A DNA stretch of 64,000 bases, from assembly GCA_017871115.1 (NCBI GenBank), contig JAFCIZ010000001.1, positions 911,501 to 975,500 on the forward strand. Reading direction: 5' to 3'. The translations under genes and the position numbers were made by a program. Below are positions 1-12,268 of the stretch, one piece after another. The notes beneath the pieces are model-generated. The model made no database searches. It was not told where the DNA came from and saw only the letters and a list, made by a program, of their open reading frames with translations. The DNA comes from Cunninghamella blakesleeana. Its lineage: Eukaryota > Mucoromycota > Mucoromycetes > Mucorales > Cunninghamellaceae. Each line of letters starts with the position of its first letter. Position 1 is the stretch's first letter.

Positions 1-1030
1 GTTGACTTTGGTCTTCGTGGTATCATTGATGGATTGTTGTGATTATTTTCTGTTAATTGAATTATTTTTTTATCAACTATTTTTTTTTTTATGCTGGAAT
101 TATTTTTAAGAGTTATATTATTATTATTATTATTCACTACGTTATGGCCAGGATTAATTTTATTATTATTATTGTTATTATTTTTTTGAGGAATTTCTAT
201 CATCCCAATTTCATAGTTGACTGAGCTTGAATAGAGTTTTGGTTGTAAATGAGATGAACCCTCTATGATGATTGACTGTTCAGATTGAATAATAGGTGTT
301 AGTGGTTCTTTTACTTTTTCTTCTTCTTCTAATAATGATGAAGTTGAAGATGATGACGAATTTACTGTCTTAGTTTTGAGTGTATTATCATTTTTTTGAT
401 CTATACATAAAATAGTAAAACGAGGATATCGCCTCTTAAAAGAAGGACGACTAATTCTTAAATTTGGTACCAAGTTTCTTTCTATCATAATAGTTTTGCC
501 AAGTTTTATATCATCAGTTTCAAAATAATCTTGTTCTAAAACACTTCCATCCTTTGAATGGCATGTTATGGTGTCACCATATGAAGAAGATGATAAAGAA
601 ATACTTGATCTATTTATTAATAATAAACAATAAAAAACCCAAATACATCATTAATTTTTAAGATAAAAAATGAGCAAAACATATTACTATTATTATTATA
701 ATTTTACCTTCGATTAGGTTTACATTGGACCAAAGATGAAGCAGTGATATTAGTTGTATCAAGTAAAGTTCCTTGAATATGATCGCTATTTAAACGTGTA
801 GCTGGTAGCCAGCCTTCTCTAGATATACGATTTTGATCCTTTGTATAAGTAGTATTAATAATGGTATCATTATTATTTTTTTCATATTCATAATCGATTA
901 ACTGAGGCAAGACAATGGTACTGAAGTCATCTGGCAATTTAATTTCTAATAAATCTTTTTTTTGTAATATTTTATCTTGACATATTGTTTCATGTACTTT
1001 TTTTTTATCCTTTTTTTTAAAGAAAAACAT
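1..1030 (-). CDS. Hypothetical protein, partial at the left edge
   Basis: I do not recognise this gene. It reads leftward from an ATG at 1030. Exon 1 is 1030-708, ending AG before GTAAAA; exon 2 starts at 609 after TATTTATTAATAG-like sequence and stays open to base 1, so the C-terminus lies outside the window. The junction keeps frame (AG|A = Arg). The N-terminus is strongly basic (Phe-Phe-Phe then Lys-rich). Exon 1 contains a REGWLPATRL segment, which has a faint SH3-like look, but that is only an impression. Exon 2 has Ser-rich and Asn-rich stretches and several Ser/Pro sites, typical of a disordered regulatory protein. No membrane segment or catalytic motif is visible. Confidence 0.65.
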
Positions 1031-1395
1031 ATTAAAAATAAAATAAGTAAAACAAATAAAATAAAGTATAACAAAGAGAAAAGGGTAGAGGAAATAAAAA
1101 AAAACAAGTACATTTGATTCTTTTTAACCTTTTTATTTATACTAAAGGGAGTAGGATATGTTTTAGGGATTAAGGGGGACTTACAGATAGAAACATGTTT
1201 TGCAGTTATTGTGCATCTTTAAAATTTTTTTATATATGTTGACTTTTTTTTATTAATATTAATGCCCAATAATAAATAAATAAATAAATAAATTAAGAAA
1301 AATAAATCATACTAATAATAATGATAATAAAATGATAATAATAATGATGATAATAATGATAATAATAATAATAAAATAAGCAAGGCTAATCTATT
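1031..1395. other. Intergenic, between a gene start and a chitinase stop
   Basis: About 365 bases of A/T-rich DNA. It would serve as promoter for the leftward gene starting at 1030 and as 3' end of the chitinase. It holds runs of AATA/TAAA and an AATAATGATAATAA imperfect repeat around 1310-1378. No coding signal is seen. Confidence 0.5.
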
Positions 1396-3011
1396 TTAAT
1401 TATAAAACATAGAAGCTGTTCTATTTGAAATAAAGTTCAAGCCAAATGAAGTAGCGTGTCTCTGTTCATTACTATTGTTATTATTATTATTTAAAGCGCC
1501 TAGACAGAGGTAAGAACCTCTAGATAATTTTGTTTCCATATCATCAACGTCAAATCTAGATTGGAATAAGGAATAAGGTTGTTGTTTTGGTAAGCTAAAG
1601 TATTTCATTAAATGATTAACTGATACTGAATTTAATAAAACAAATGGTTGTCCATTTTCACAAACAAAGAGTCTATTGATAGGTTCATCACCAGGTAAAA
1701 CAGGAACCAATAAAGGTGTTGCATCATCCAATTGTAAAGATTTAGTTTTCTTTAATTCTGATAAATATTTCACAATTTCATTTCCATAAGGATCTCTATT
1801 ATTGACAAGGTTTGAATAAGCTAAAGTTGCATCCCATATCATCACACCACCAAATCGTTTTTTATTATGAATATCATCCAATAGTCCTGTTAATCGTTCA
1901 AAAGGAATAAATCCAGTGTCGCCATTGCTATTTTTACCAAGTAAACCTAAATATATTTGTGTATCCTTTGTATTTTTTTCTGCCCATTCGTGCCATTGTT
2001 CAAAGTTGAAGTCAGCTTGTTTATTGCTTTGTGAAGTGTATTTGGAAGCAGAGCAATAGTTGTTATAAAACTGAACAAATACCAAATCAGGATAAGCATC
2101 ATATTCTGGAGAAGGATGTAATAAGTTATACATGGCGTTGTTTTTATAATAGTCAAGATCTGGACATTGAGGTGCTGCTGTAATCAAAAACTTTTTTCTC
2201 GTATTTGTTTTGTATAACTGGCGTAGTTGATGAACTAGCTTATCATAGCCTTTTCCATTAGTACCTAATAGTAATAGTAATAATAATAGGAATATAAGTG
2301 GAAAAAAAAAAGAGGGAAAAAGGAGTGAGAAAAAAAAAAAAAAAACTTTTTTTCAACCTGCGCTTTATTTTTATTTTATGCAAATTTTTTTCGTTTTCTC
2401 TTCTTACCTTCAGGATCAAAATCGATACCATCTAAAACAATATTACCAAAAGGTCTACTAATAGACTGATCTCTTCCACCTAAAAACTTATTCCATATAA
2501 AAGTAGCTAATTTTGAAGAATTCCATTCTTGTTCATGATAAGGGCCAGCAGCACCTCCCATAGATATTATTACTTTGATTCCTTTTGATTGACAGAATTG
2601 AATATCTTTGGAGACTTCAGGGCAATCTTCTTCATTTCTACAATTATCCGATAGATTAATACGTGGTGTTCCTGATTGACCACTAACATAATCATGAATA
2701 AATCCTAATACAATAATACTGACACCAGGTTGCTGACAATAGTAAGATAAAGGCTTTTCGTCATTGTTTCCTTGGCCCCAATAAAGTACAAGGTTATTAA
2801 AGTCACCTTCCTAATAGTACATATTATCAAATTATTATATTTAGCTGAATAAAGGTTTGGTAATAGATTTCTTTTGATTTTGATTTTTTGTTCTTATTAC
2901 CTGATAAGCTAATCGATTTTGAGTATTACGAGTGTCTTCACCTCCATAATTCAATACAAGATTACCATAGACTACTGCAGGAAGCAATAATAGAATAGAA
3001 GATATTAACAT
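1396..3011 (-). CDS. Secreted class III chitinase (GH18)
   Basis: Endochitinase cleaving beta-1,4-GlcNAc polymers, probably for wall remodelling or secretion outside the cell. Exons are 3011-2901, 2810-2408 and 2264-1396, giving 460 residues. The N-terminus is a clean signal peptide (MLISSILLLLPAVVYG). The first GH18 strand reads NLVLNYGG, later LVLYWGQGN as in fungal and plant class III enzymes. The catalytic DxxDxDxE motif is intact as DGIDFDPE at residues 164-171, Glu171 being the proton donor. The late barrel motif is GVMIWDA. After the barrel comes roughly 100 residues of tail with an Asn run; no chitin-binding or GPI-anchor motif is obvious. It shares a 375-base upstream region with the divergent DUF3684 gene. 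The Pro inside the catalytic motif is a mild oddity because Ile is common there. Confidence 0.93.
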
Positions 3012-3386
3012 TTTTATTATATTAACTGAAAAAGAAATAGAGTATAGAAAATAAAATGAATAAAAGAAAATGAATAAAAGAAAATGAAAAAAAAAATATA
3101 TATTTTTTTATTATTTATACGTTTTTTAATTGACATGTGTAGCTGTTTTTGCAATAAATCCGATTGTTCTAGCTTACAGTAATAAATCCATCTTTATAGA
3201 TATAATAAGGTTGCTCAATTTTTAAGGAAATATCAATTTAATTTTTTTTATAGCGGAATTTTAAATTATTTCAAATTTCAACTGTGCCTTATTCTTTTTT
3301 TCATTCCCTTTCTTTTTTTAACCAATTTTTTTTTTTTTTTTTTTGAACATTTAAAATATTTTTATTGTCCAACCCATTTATTTATT
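3012..3386. promoter_or_regulatory. Divergent promoter, chitinase / DUF3684 gene
   Basis: A 375-base interval between two outward-facing start codons. It contains an AAAAGAAAATGAAT repeat near 3050-3090 and a long T tract (about 3328-3344) shortly upstream of the rightward start. I see no convincing specific operator. Confidence 0.5.
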
Positions 3387-6300
3387 ATGGAACGTAATCA
3401 ACTATTAGAACGGTTACGTTCTAATGTAATGGATGTTGATGGCCGTGAAGAAAAAGTCGAAGGTATTTATTATCAAGAACTTTTTTTTCTTATACATTTT
3501 ATATCTTTACTCATTTTTTTAATCTTATCCTTTTTTATTTTATTTTTTTTTAAAAAAATAACGTTTACATAGTCAACCAAAGACATCTCATTGATAAAAT
3601 CCTGGCAAGATATTCAGCAGAATATGTTTTATACAGAGAACTTATGCAAAATGCGGGTAATAATAATATGACATATAATTATTTTTATTTATAATCAGCT
3701 TCAAATATATATTATCCTTTTTTTTACTCACTTGAACTTTTTTTTAGATGACGCCCTATCAACTAAAATAGAAATCCATTTCCATTCGAACAGTGCACTT
3801 GAAGGATCTAGTAAATTACCAAATTTAGCGGCAAAGTGTAATAAAATAACATTTAAGAATAATGGTATGGCTTTCAGACCTGAAGACTGGTCAAGATTAA
3901 AACGTATTGCTGAAGGAAACCCAGGTAAGCGGTATTTAAAGAAATAGGAAATACGTATGCTCGGTGCTGTATATATATATAATAGATAAATGATATAATA
4001 CATACCGTAGTAATATGAACTTTTTATTAATTGTATTTTTATTATTATTGTTATTGTTATTATTATTATTATTAAGATGAACAAAAAATTGGAGCTTTTG
4101 GTGTTGGATTTTATTCTCTTTTCTCTGTTTGTGAAAACCCATTGTATGTAACTTTTTTTTAAATAATATTAATAATAGTGATTGTAAAACTAAATATTTT
4201 AGTATGCAAAATCTAAACTTATAATATTTCGATTTCTATTTTTTATTTTTATTTTTTTATATTTTATTTTAGTGTATTTTCTGGATCTCAATGCATGGCT
4301 TTTTATTTTAAAGGTGATCAACTCTTTGCAAAACGTGCGGAAGTACCTGAGAAAGAAAGAGATCCTTGGACTTTTTTTATGATGGATTTAAGAGAACCTA
4401 TGGAAATGCCTAGTTTGGATGATTTTGCAAAATTTTTAACAACAAGCATGGTAAAAAAAATACTTCTTTTTTTTTTTTAGAAAAAAAAGTGAAAAAACAA
4501 ACAAACAAACAAGTATGCTCATATTTGTTATATTAACTTATTATAATTTTTATTTCCAGGGATTCACAACAAATTTACGACAAATCAGTGTTTATTTTAA
4601 TAACAGCAAAATATTTAATATCGCAAAGCAGACCGCAGAACCACGATCGATGACTATTGATTCACGAAAAGTCCATACTACTTCACCACAACGTATGTTT
4701 AAAATTGTTTCTGCTGATATGCGAAAGATACAACTAGACGCTGAAAAATATACACCACCCTCTATCTTTTCACCACTCACAAATTTATTATCAAGTAAAA
4801 CAACAGTGGTAGATAATGAAAATAATTTACCAATGGAAACAGCAAGTATATTTTTACGTGTAGTGACAGGCACTTTAGATGTGAATGTATCAGCTAGTTT
4901 TATACATGAAATGGAAAGATCAACAAAGAAAAAACCACCAAAAACAACAAAATTCCAACTTGTCTATACCAGTAAAGAGGAGTTAGACGCATCATCAAAT
5001 AAACATCATATATTTAAAGATTTGATACCATTCCCAAAACAAGGACGTATTTTTATTGGATTTCCTACTCATCAAACAACTGGATGTTGTTCCCATATGG
5101 CTGCTCGTTTTATCCCTACAGTAGAAAGAGAAAGCATTGATTTTGCGGATAGATATCTCAGTATTTGGAACAAAGAATTATTATCAATTGGTGGATTACT
5201 ATCGAGATTGGTTTATAATGATGAAATAGATCAGATTAATACACTATATCAAGAATTGGTGGGATCGGAAACGGAAGTGGATAAAACAAGAAAGAATGAA
5301 GACCATTCAGTAGAAAGTGCTAGAATAATGCTTGAACAACGATCAGCTCATACATTGCATTCCTTCACTTTTCAACCTTCAACACCAAGCTCCATTGTTA
5401 GTAAAGTACAAGAGGAACAATTCTTTCAATCAAGTAGAATACCTTTACAAATCATGACGTCTCATGGTATACAAATGACAACTGTAACAAGAACATTACC
5501 CGATGAAACTTTTATTGCTGGTCCAAGTATATCTGAATATTTAAATACATTTATTAAAACCATACCAACAGTGACAGACATTTTACATAAAGAAGCTAAA
5601 GAAGGTTGCCAAAAATTAATCAAAGCTGGATTACTACAACCGCTAGGTATGATGGATGTGTTGAAAGAGTTGGACATAAGATCATTAACAAGTGAAGAAA
5701 TGATACCTTGCATGAAATGGTTTATGGAGTGCCAAAAGGGAAATCCTCTTATACCTTCTACGACAATTCAAAATTTGGATTCAACCAGAGTCAAATTTTT
5801 TGCTGCTGCAGTGGTGATATGTAACGATAATAATGGTAGTGATGAACGTCTCTTACAATTAATCAACGCTAAATGGTGGATCAACCCCAAGTTGATTTCT
5901 CTTGATATGCCTGTACCTGACGCTACACTACCTTTCTCCGTAACTAAGGCCTTTAATCCTTCTGATTTAAATGTTTATTTTGGGTAGGTACAACATAAAT
6001 AATAACAAATAAAAACAAAATAAAAATATATTTAAATGATCATCGTAGTGATAATAATGATACTAATAAATTTTTTTTTAACCTAACCATTACAATTTTA
6101 TTTTTCTTATTTTTTTTAGGTTTAATGAATTATCATTACTAACCTGGGGAAAGTTTATTGCAAATGATCCAAAGATACAAACGTCTGCAGAATTTTCCGA
6201 AAAGGTTCTGTCGATCATTTCACGTGGATACAATCATATTTCAACACAGGCTCAAGCTGAAATATGTGCTTGCTTGAAAGTAAAAACTTGTATTATAACT

Positions 6301-9300
6301 AGATTTGGAATGAAACTACCAACTGATGCCTATTTCTCTACAGTGAACTTATTTGATGATTTACCGATTGTACAATTTCATAATCCTCGCCTTGTCAGCG
6401 ATGCACTTTTAACAGCTCTGGGTGTACGAAAGGTAAAAATTACCGAATTGATCTATTATTATTATTTAAAAAATTGATTCTAATTTTCCTTTACTAACAT
6501 GCTTACAAATTATTTTATTTTAGCACGTTGATTTACAATTAGTATTTGATAGGTTAATTTCTGATGGTAGCTGGTCTCATATAGATTTAGTAAAATATCT
6601 TACATCTGTACAATCAACTTTAAGTAGTATTGAAACTAGACGATTACGTGAAACAGCAATATTTACAAAAGAAGGGGAACCCCCTAAAGTGAAAGAATGC
6701 TTAAAGCCAAGTGGAAAAGTAGATGATGAAGGAAAGCCTATTATGGAAAAGTTTAATAAACAGATATATCGTCGATATAAAGCAAGTGATTTATATATAC
6801 CAACTGAAACATTAAGAAATTTACAATTACCTTTGATAGAATGGAAACATAATGGAGCAAGATGGAGGTCAGGAAGCGATGAGGCAAAATTCATGGAATT
6901 ATTAGGTTTAAAGAATTATCCACCTCTAAACGATTTGCTTTTATTAGCAACTCCTCAGAATAATAATAGTAATCCGATTTTACAAAAACGTGCCTTATCT
7001 TATCTTATTGATCAATACCAACAATATAAATCAGAACTTGATGTAGATAAAATTGAAACGCCCTTTTTACCCTGTTTAGATGGAAAAACTTACGCAGCTC
7101 CTAAAAATTGTTTCACTCACCCCGAAGTATCAGTGTTTGGATTTCAAGTTCTTCATCAAGAATTAATTCCTGTCCGCGATAAACTTGGCGTTCGTGAACA
7201 TCCAACACCTGATCGACTAATTGAAGCATTTGAAAGACAAATAAGTACAGCAGATATCAAAACCGTCAAAGCTAAATTTGAATATATGGCAAGTCGTATG
7301 GGGGATTTTAAATATGCTCATTGGGAAAGATTACGAAAATTGAGATTTATTCCTGTGGTAGATAAAAGAAAGAATGGTAATGGTGTGAATAGCAACAATG
7401 ACTCTTCCACTTCTTTTCTTTTGGTTCAACCTACAGAATGTTATTTTGAATCGGATGATGCTAACTTCCATAAAGAATTGTTTTTATATGTCAACTTTGG
7501 AACTGTTGCAAATTCATTTCTAAGATCATGCGGTGTCAAGGACGAACCAACCACATTGGAATTAGCTTCCATGTTAGTAAAAGATCCTCAACGATTTTGG
7601 GATTTGTGTGGCGGTGGGGAACAATATCTTACAGTATTACGCCAAATAGCTGGACATTATTCTCAAATCAGATCTCATTCAAGTTTACTACAGTCAATGA
7701 AATCTACTCCATGTTTGGTTGCTATTAAAAAAAATAAATTGAATGAAGATAATCAACAAGATAATGTTGCTAATAATAATAGTAAAAATACTGAAAATGA
7801 AAATCACGATCATTCAGCACTGTCAAATCATAAAGATGAAGAGTTTGTACAATACAGATTAGCTAGAGCTTCTGACATTTTTATTATTGATGATACAATG
7901 GGACAACACATTTTTTCACCATTATCTGCACCTATGGAACCATTATTAGAAGAATTTTACGCCAATTTAGGAAGTGACCATTTATCAAAGTAAGCGTTTT
8001 ATTGCGATGGGTATTTACCTTTGGCTTGCAAAAAAAAAAAAAAAGATACTATATATAAACATTTTATTTAATAATTATCTGATTAATTAATAATTTTATT
8101 TTAATATTATTTTTTATTCTTATTCTAACTATTTTAATAGTCAAATTAAAGAAACATATACATTCAGAGATGCTATTGGTGCTACTCCTAGATCAAAGGC
8201 TATTACAGAGGCAATATTTGAGCGTGTGCCGATCATTCTTTATCAAATGAAACATGATTACCCCCAACGTCAAAAAGAGCTTTATAGCGATGAAAATTAT
8301 ATCAAACGTAATTTGAAGGTAAATATATATATATATAAACGGAATGATAAAAAGAATAAAATCAAATATGTATATAATAAGGATAGAAATGATGCTAAAA
8401 ATAAACTTATATACTTAACGCTTAAATATCTATATATTAGGTGATGCAAGCAAAAGAACTAAAGATCAATCGATTATTTAAACATACTGGTGAAAAAGAT
8501 GTTCAACCTACCACAGCATGTGTCGACAAGAAAAAATTTATCATCTATATTTCAAGTGCTGGTGAAATTGATTTCTATGATATTGCTAATGCTCTCTGTT
8601 ATCTTTTATTTTCTCGTGTGCGATTTAATGATGCTATTATTGTGGAACGTTATCTTACAGCAAGTTTGAATAATTTGCGTAGAAAAGGTGTGCCTGTTGA
8701 TCGCATTCTTAGTATTAAAAAGGCTGTACAAAATTCAAAACAATCACCAAAAATTGAATCGCCTACTTCAAAACACTCCTCCCCTTTACCATCTCTTCCG
8801 CCACCTTCTCTCACACCCAAACAAATGGACGAATACACAAAAAAAGTACAAGAAGTATTTGGTGACTGTCAAGAAGGATATATTAGACAGTTGATATCTC
8901 AAGAAAATGATAATCATGTGAAACGTGTTATTGATAAATTACTTCAACAAAAAGATTACCCACGTTCTCAGCGATCATCAGATATAACGGTTCAAGAAGA
9001 AGGAAATGCATTATTAAATGGAACACCTTCATCACCTAATACAAATGATTCTCAACGTGGAGCAAGATTACTTGATCGATTCTTTTCGTGGGGTAAACAA
9101 GCAAATAATATTAATAATAATACTGAAAATACATCATCATCAACAAAATCAATAGAAAATCCTATTAATGAACCAGGAAACACCAACCCTACCAACATAT
9201 CAAATAAACCCAAATTGCCATCGTCCAATCAAACCATCACACCAAATTATACATCCAATATTAAACAAAACCTTCGCCGAGCTATTCATTCATGTAAACC

Positions 9301-9868
9301 TTATTCAGGACAAGATATGTTTTCACCTCCAACAATTAATAAAGTTGTAGAATCCACTCAATATTGCGATGCTACTCCAGGCGTAAATCTAACTCATGTA
9401 GGACGTATAAAAGGTCTTGAATTTTATGTACACAAAGAAGTCAATCAAGATTCCGTATTAACTCAACATGGGCAAGCTATCCATCGATTCGCTCACATTG
9501 TCATAGCATTAGCTACTATTTTTGAACTCAAGTTAAATACTGTCCATTTATTTTATGATACTGAAGGGTCCACTATTGCCTTCAATAAAAGTGGAAGTTT
9601 ATTTTTAAATTTACGTTATTACCTCGCTTTACATGAACCTACCACTGTAAATGATCCAGTTGAAATGTTAGCAAAAAGAAGGGAAGCATTGATTTATTGG
9701 TTTATGACAATATGCCACGAGCTCAGTCATAATTTTGTTGCCGAACATAACTCTGAACATGAATTTTATTTTTCATCTTTTGCTGAAGTTTATTTGGAGA
9801 GTTTAATTCAATATATGGCTACTTTAACTCAAGAAACTTTATCTTCTTCTACTCCTCCATTATCATAA
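3387..9868 (+). CDS. DUF3684 protein: GHKL-type ATPase domain plus C-terminal HExxH motif
   Basis: Large fungal protein of the DUF3684 family, whose molecular role is unknown to me. Ten exons: 3387-3462, 3573-3656, 3748-3924, 4077-4143, 4273-4450, 4560-5983, 6120-6432, 6524-7989, 8141-8318 and 8441-9868, giving 1796 residues. The N-terminus is an Hsp90/sacsin-like GHKL nucleotide-binding fold: ELMQNADDA (residues 48-56, with the Mg-binding Asn at 52), FKNNGMAF in the place of the usual D-x-G-x-G box, and IGAFGVGFYS as the second glycine box. The middle lacks motifs I know. Around residues 1440-1540 it is disordered and Asn/Ser/Pro-rich. Near the end HELSHN (1747-1752) is followed by a conserved-looking His/Glu/Phe pattern, as in zinc metallopeptidases. 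Family assignment is firm; catalytic activity at either end is inference. Confidence 0.88.
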
Positions 9869-10222
9869 TCTACTATTCATTAGATTTTATTATATTTTCC
9901 TATCTTTTATATATATATATATAATTTGTATTTCCCTTTTTTTTTCTGTACATATTCTTGTACATATAATAAATAAATGTATGTGTTGTATCTTTATCGT
10001 TATTTATCTTTTTTTTAAGCTTAGAGCATGATCGTCCAATAAAATCCAAATATGAATATTTTTCAAATTGTGTGTTTGTGATCCAGTGAGAATCCACTTA
10101 TGTTTTTTTAATATATTAATGTGTATATTTGATAAAAAAATATAATAAAAAAAAGATAAATGGACTATAGTTTTATTATAATAATATATTGATTTAATGG
10201 TTTTCTTGTACAAATTAATACT
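9869..10222. other. Convergent 3' region of DUF3684 and NDUFB7 genes
   Basis: 354 bases between two stop codons facing each other. It should hold both 3' UTRs and polyadenylation sites; an AATAAA occurs near 9969. One less AT-rich stretch, about 10025-10100, reads on the minus strand as a short UvrA-like phrase (see findings). No complete gene is supported. Confidence 0.5.
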
Positions 10223-10533
10223 CTATTCGTCATTTTGTTCTTTTGCGGCAGCAGCACGACGTTTAAAGCTAATAAATAAATAAATAATTGGATGTCAGCC
10301 TCTTTAATCTATTCTTTATTAATTTTATCCAAACTTTATATACACGTATATATAAACTTACTCATCATATTGACATTTTTCATATGCATGACGTTCGTTT
10401 TCACACTTCCAAGGAAGGTAAAAGGTTTCTCCACGACATTTATTGAGTGAGATTAACATTTTTGAGCAAACATCTCTATATTCAATAGGCTATGATATAT
10501 GTTGTATTGTATTAAAGTATATTGTATTTTATC

Positions 10534-10567
<34 letters not shown>

Positions 10568-10803
10568 ATACGTTAAATAGTTGATCCTAAAAAAAATTAT
10601 AATAATACTAATAAAATAAAAAAGTTATTTTACCAAACGAGCCTTTGCCATTTCAGCTTGTGTAGCTTGAGTATCTATATGAAAATAGAAATTGTATATA
10701 AATATATATATATATATTAATTTATTGTTACAATAAATAGTACAGAATGATTATTTCTAAACATATTATTTTTAAATGTATTAAACGTACCAGGTACTGA
10801 CAT
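10223..10803 (-). CDS. NDUFB7: NADH:ubiquinone oxidoreductase subunit NDUFB7 (B18)
   Basis: Accessory subunit of mitochondrial complex I, located on the intermembrane-space side of the membrane arm. Exons are 10803-10791, 10674-10634, 10489-10362 and 10268-10223, giving 75 residues. The diagnostic twin CX9C motif is present: CSKMLISLNKC followed by CENERHAYEKC, which form the two disulfides of a CHCH fold imported by the Mia40 pathway. The surrounding PIEYRD, W-x-C-E-x-E-R-H and YEKCQYDEF match the family well. The protein is shorter than animal NDUFB7, lacking the long N-terminal myristoylated extension, and ends in a basic/Ala tail. Its first exon is only 13 bases. It is head to head with COX13, another respiratory-chain gene, over 284 bases. 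Confidence 0.9.
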
Positions 10804-11087
10804 AATGTATATATTTATATATTCTAAAAAAAAATTATGTAAAGTTAAAAAAAAGAAAAGGAGAGAGAAAAAAAAACAAAGGCTAATAAAATAAAAATAT
10901 TGATATTTTCAAAAATTATAAAATTTTCATTGTCCGCCTAATAATAACTACTCGAGACGTCACATCATGAGAAAATGCACCCAATTTTTGCATATATTTT
11001 TTCTTTCTTTCTATTTTTCATTTTCTCCCTTTCTTTCCTTCTTTTTTATTTTTTTCTTTTCATTTAATAAATTATTTTTTTTTCAAG
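10804..11087. promoter_or_regulatory. Bidirectional promoter for NDUFB7 and COX13
   Basis: 284 bases separating two outward start codons of oxidative-phosphorylation genes. Near the middle is a GC-richer island at 10951-10971 containing CTCGAG and GACGTCAC (GACGTCA core at 10956-10962), a CRE/ATF-type bZIP site. The COX13 side is a long C/T-rich tract (about 10990-11085), typical of fungal core promoters and 5' leaders. Co-regulation is an inference from arrangement and function. Confidence 0.6.
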
Positions 11088-11761
11088 ATGAATCGTGCTT
11101 TACAACCATTACGTTTAACAACTAAACGTTTCGGCGTTCGTTATCAATCAAAGTTACCAGACTATGCTGCTGAAAGAGCTCACGCTGGTCGTAAGTTTTA
11201 CTTTTTATTATTTTATTATATAAAATATATTTATTTATTAATCCTTAATTTTTTTTTATTTTTATTTTTATTATTATATTTATTATTATACAGATGCTGC
11301 CGAGACTTGGAAAAAAATTAGTATTTTCGTCTGTATTCCAGCGTAAAGTCATATATATTATATAAAAAGTAATATAATATATAGTATTCATTTTTATATT
11401 TAATTTTTTTATTTTTGTTATTATTTTGTTTTTGTTTATATATTTATTTAGTTTACTTGCCTCCGGTATTAACGCTTATAATTTGTATTCCCATCACGTG
11501 GAACACCAAAAACACCATCCTAAAGAATGGGTTAAATACGAATATATCAACTTCCGTGCTAGACCTTTCTTCTGGGGTAATAACTCTCTTTTCTTTAATC
11601 CTAAAGTCAACGTAAGTTAAACACGTATTGTTTTGTATCATATATTTCCTTGCTATTATTTTCCTGTGATACTAAAAATAATATATCCTTTTTTTATCAA
11701 TTTATTTTGTATACGTTGGGGGATGGGAACCTCTTTTTAGCTTGACGCCAACGAAAATTGA
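11088..11761 (+). CDS. COX13: Cytochrome c oxidase subunit 6A (Cox13)
   Basis: Small nuclear-encoded subunit of mitochondrial complex IV, a single-pass inner-membrane protein at the dimer interface. Four exons: 11088-11190, 11294-11342, 11452-11611 and 11741-11761, giving 110 residues. The N-terminus (MNRALQPLRLTTKRFGVRY) is a basic mitochondrial presequence. It continues with AAETWKKISIFVCIPALLAS as the membrane segment, then NLYSHHVEHQKHHP, the YEYINFRARPFFWG signature and a C-terminal NPKVNLDANEN. All are hallmarks of COX6A. The last exon encodes only six residues and the stop; without that intron the frame would end two codons later, so the last splice is likely but not certain. Confidence 0.92.
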
Positions 11762-12268
11762 AAAAGGAGAATAGAACATATTCATTTATTACTTTATTAT
11801 TATTATTTGAAAGCATACTGTTTGTTAATAAATCCAATCTATAAAATATACATATATGTTTTTTTTTTTTTTTTTTTTTTTGTGAAGTATCATTTCGTTT
11901 TGTTTTGTTTTGTTTTTGTTTACACAATGAAACAATATATTGATTGTATGTACTTTTTTTTATATGTAAAAAAAATGGTTAATTTATAATTTTATTATCA
12001 CTATTTATATTTAGTTTTTTTTTTATGTAAGATAAAAAATAACAGATGATTTTTTATATATTATGAATACAAAGAATAAGATGGAAAAAAAAAGATAATG
12101 CTAAAAACTTCAAAGGTTATACAACGTATTTTTAAAATACCGCATATTCGCCAAAAAAAAAAAAAAATTGTATAGTCGCGCCTTTTTTTTTTCTCAATTT
12201 TTTTTTTACATTAGTTTATATTTTCTTTGATCTACTTTTTTTTTTATAATAATAATAATAGCAATAAA
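11762..12268. other. Intergenic between COX13 and the EED-like gene
   Basis: 507 bases, tandem orientation on both sides. It contains homopolymers (a T run of about 22 near 11860-11881, a TTTTG repeat near 11898-11920) and a GAAA-rich stretch. Two short GC-containing motifs, TACCGCATATTCGCC near 12138-12152 and AGTCGCGCC near 12174-12182, lie in the probable promoter of the downstream gene. No gene seen. Confidence 0.45.
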
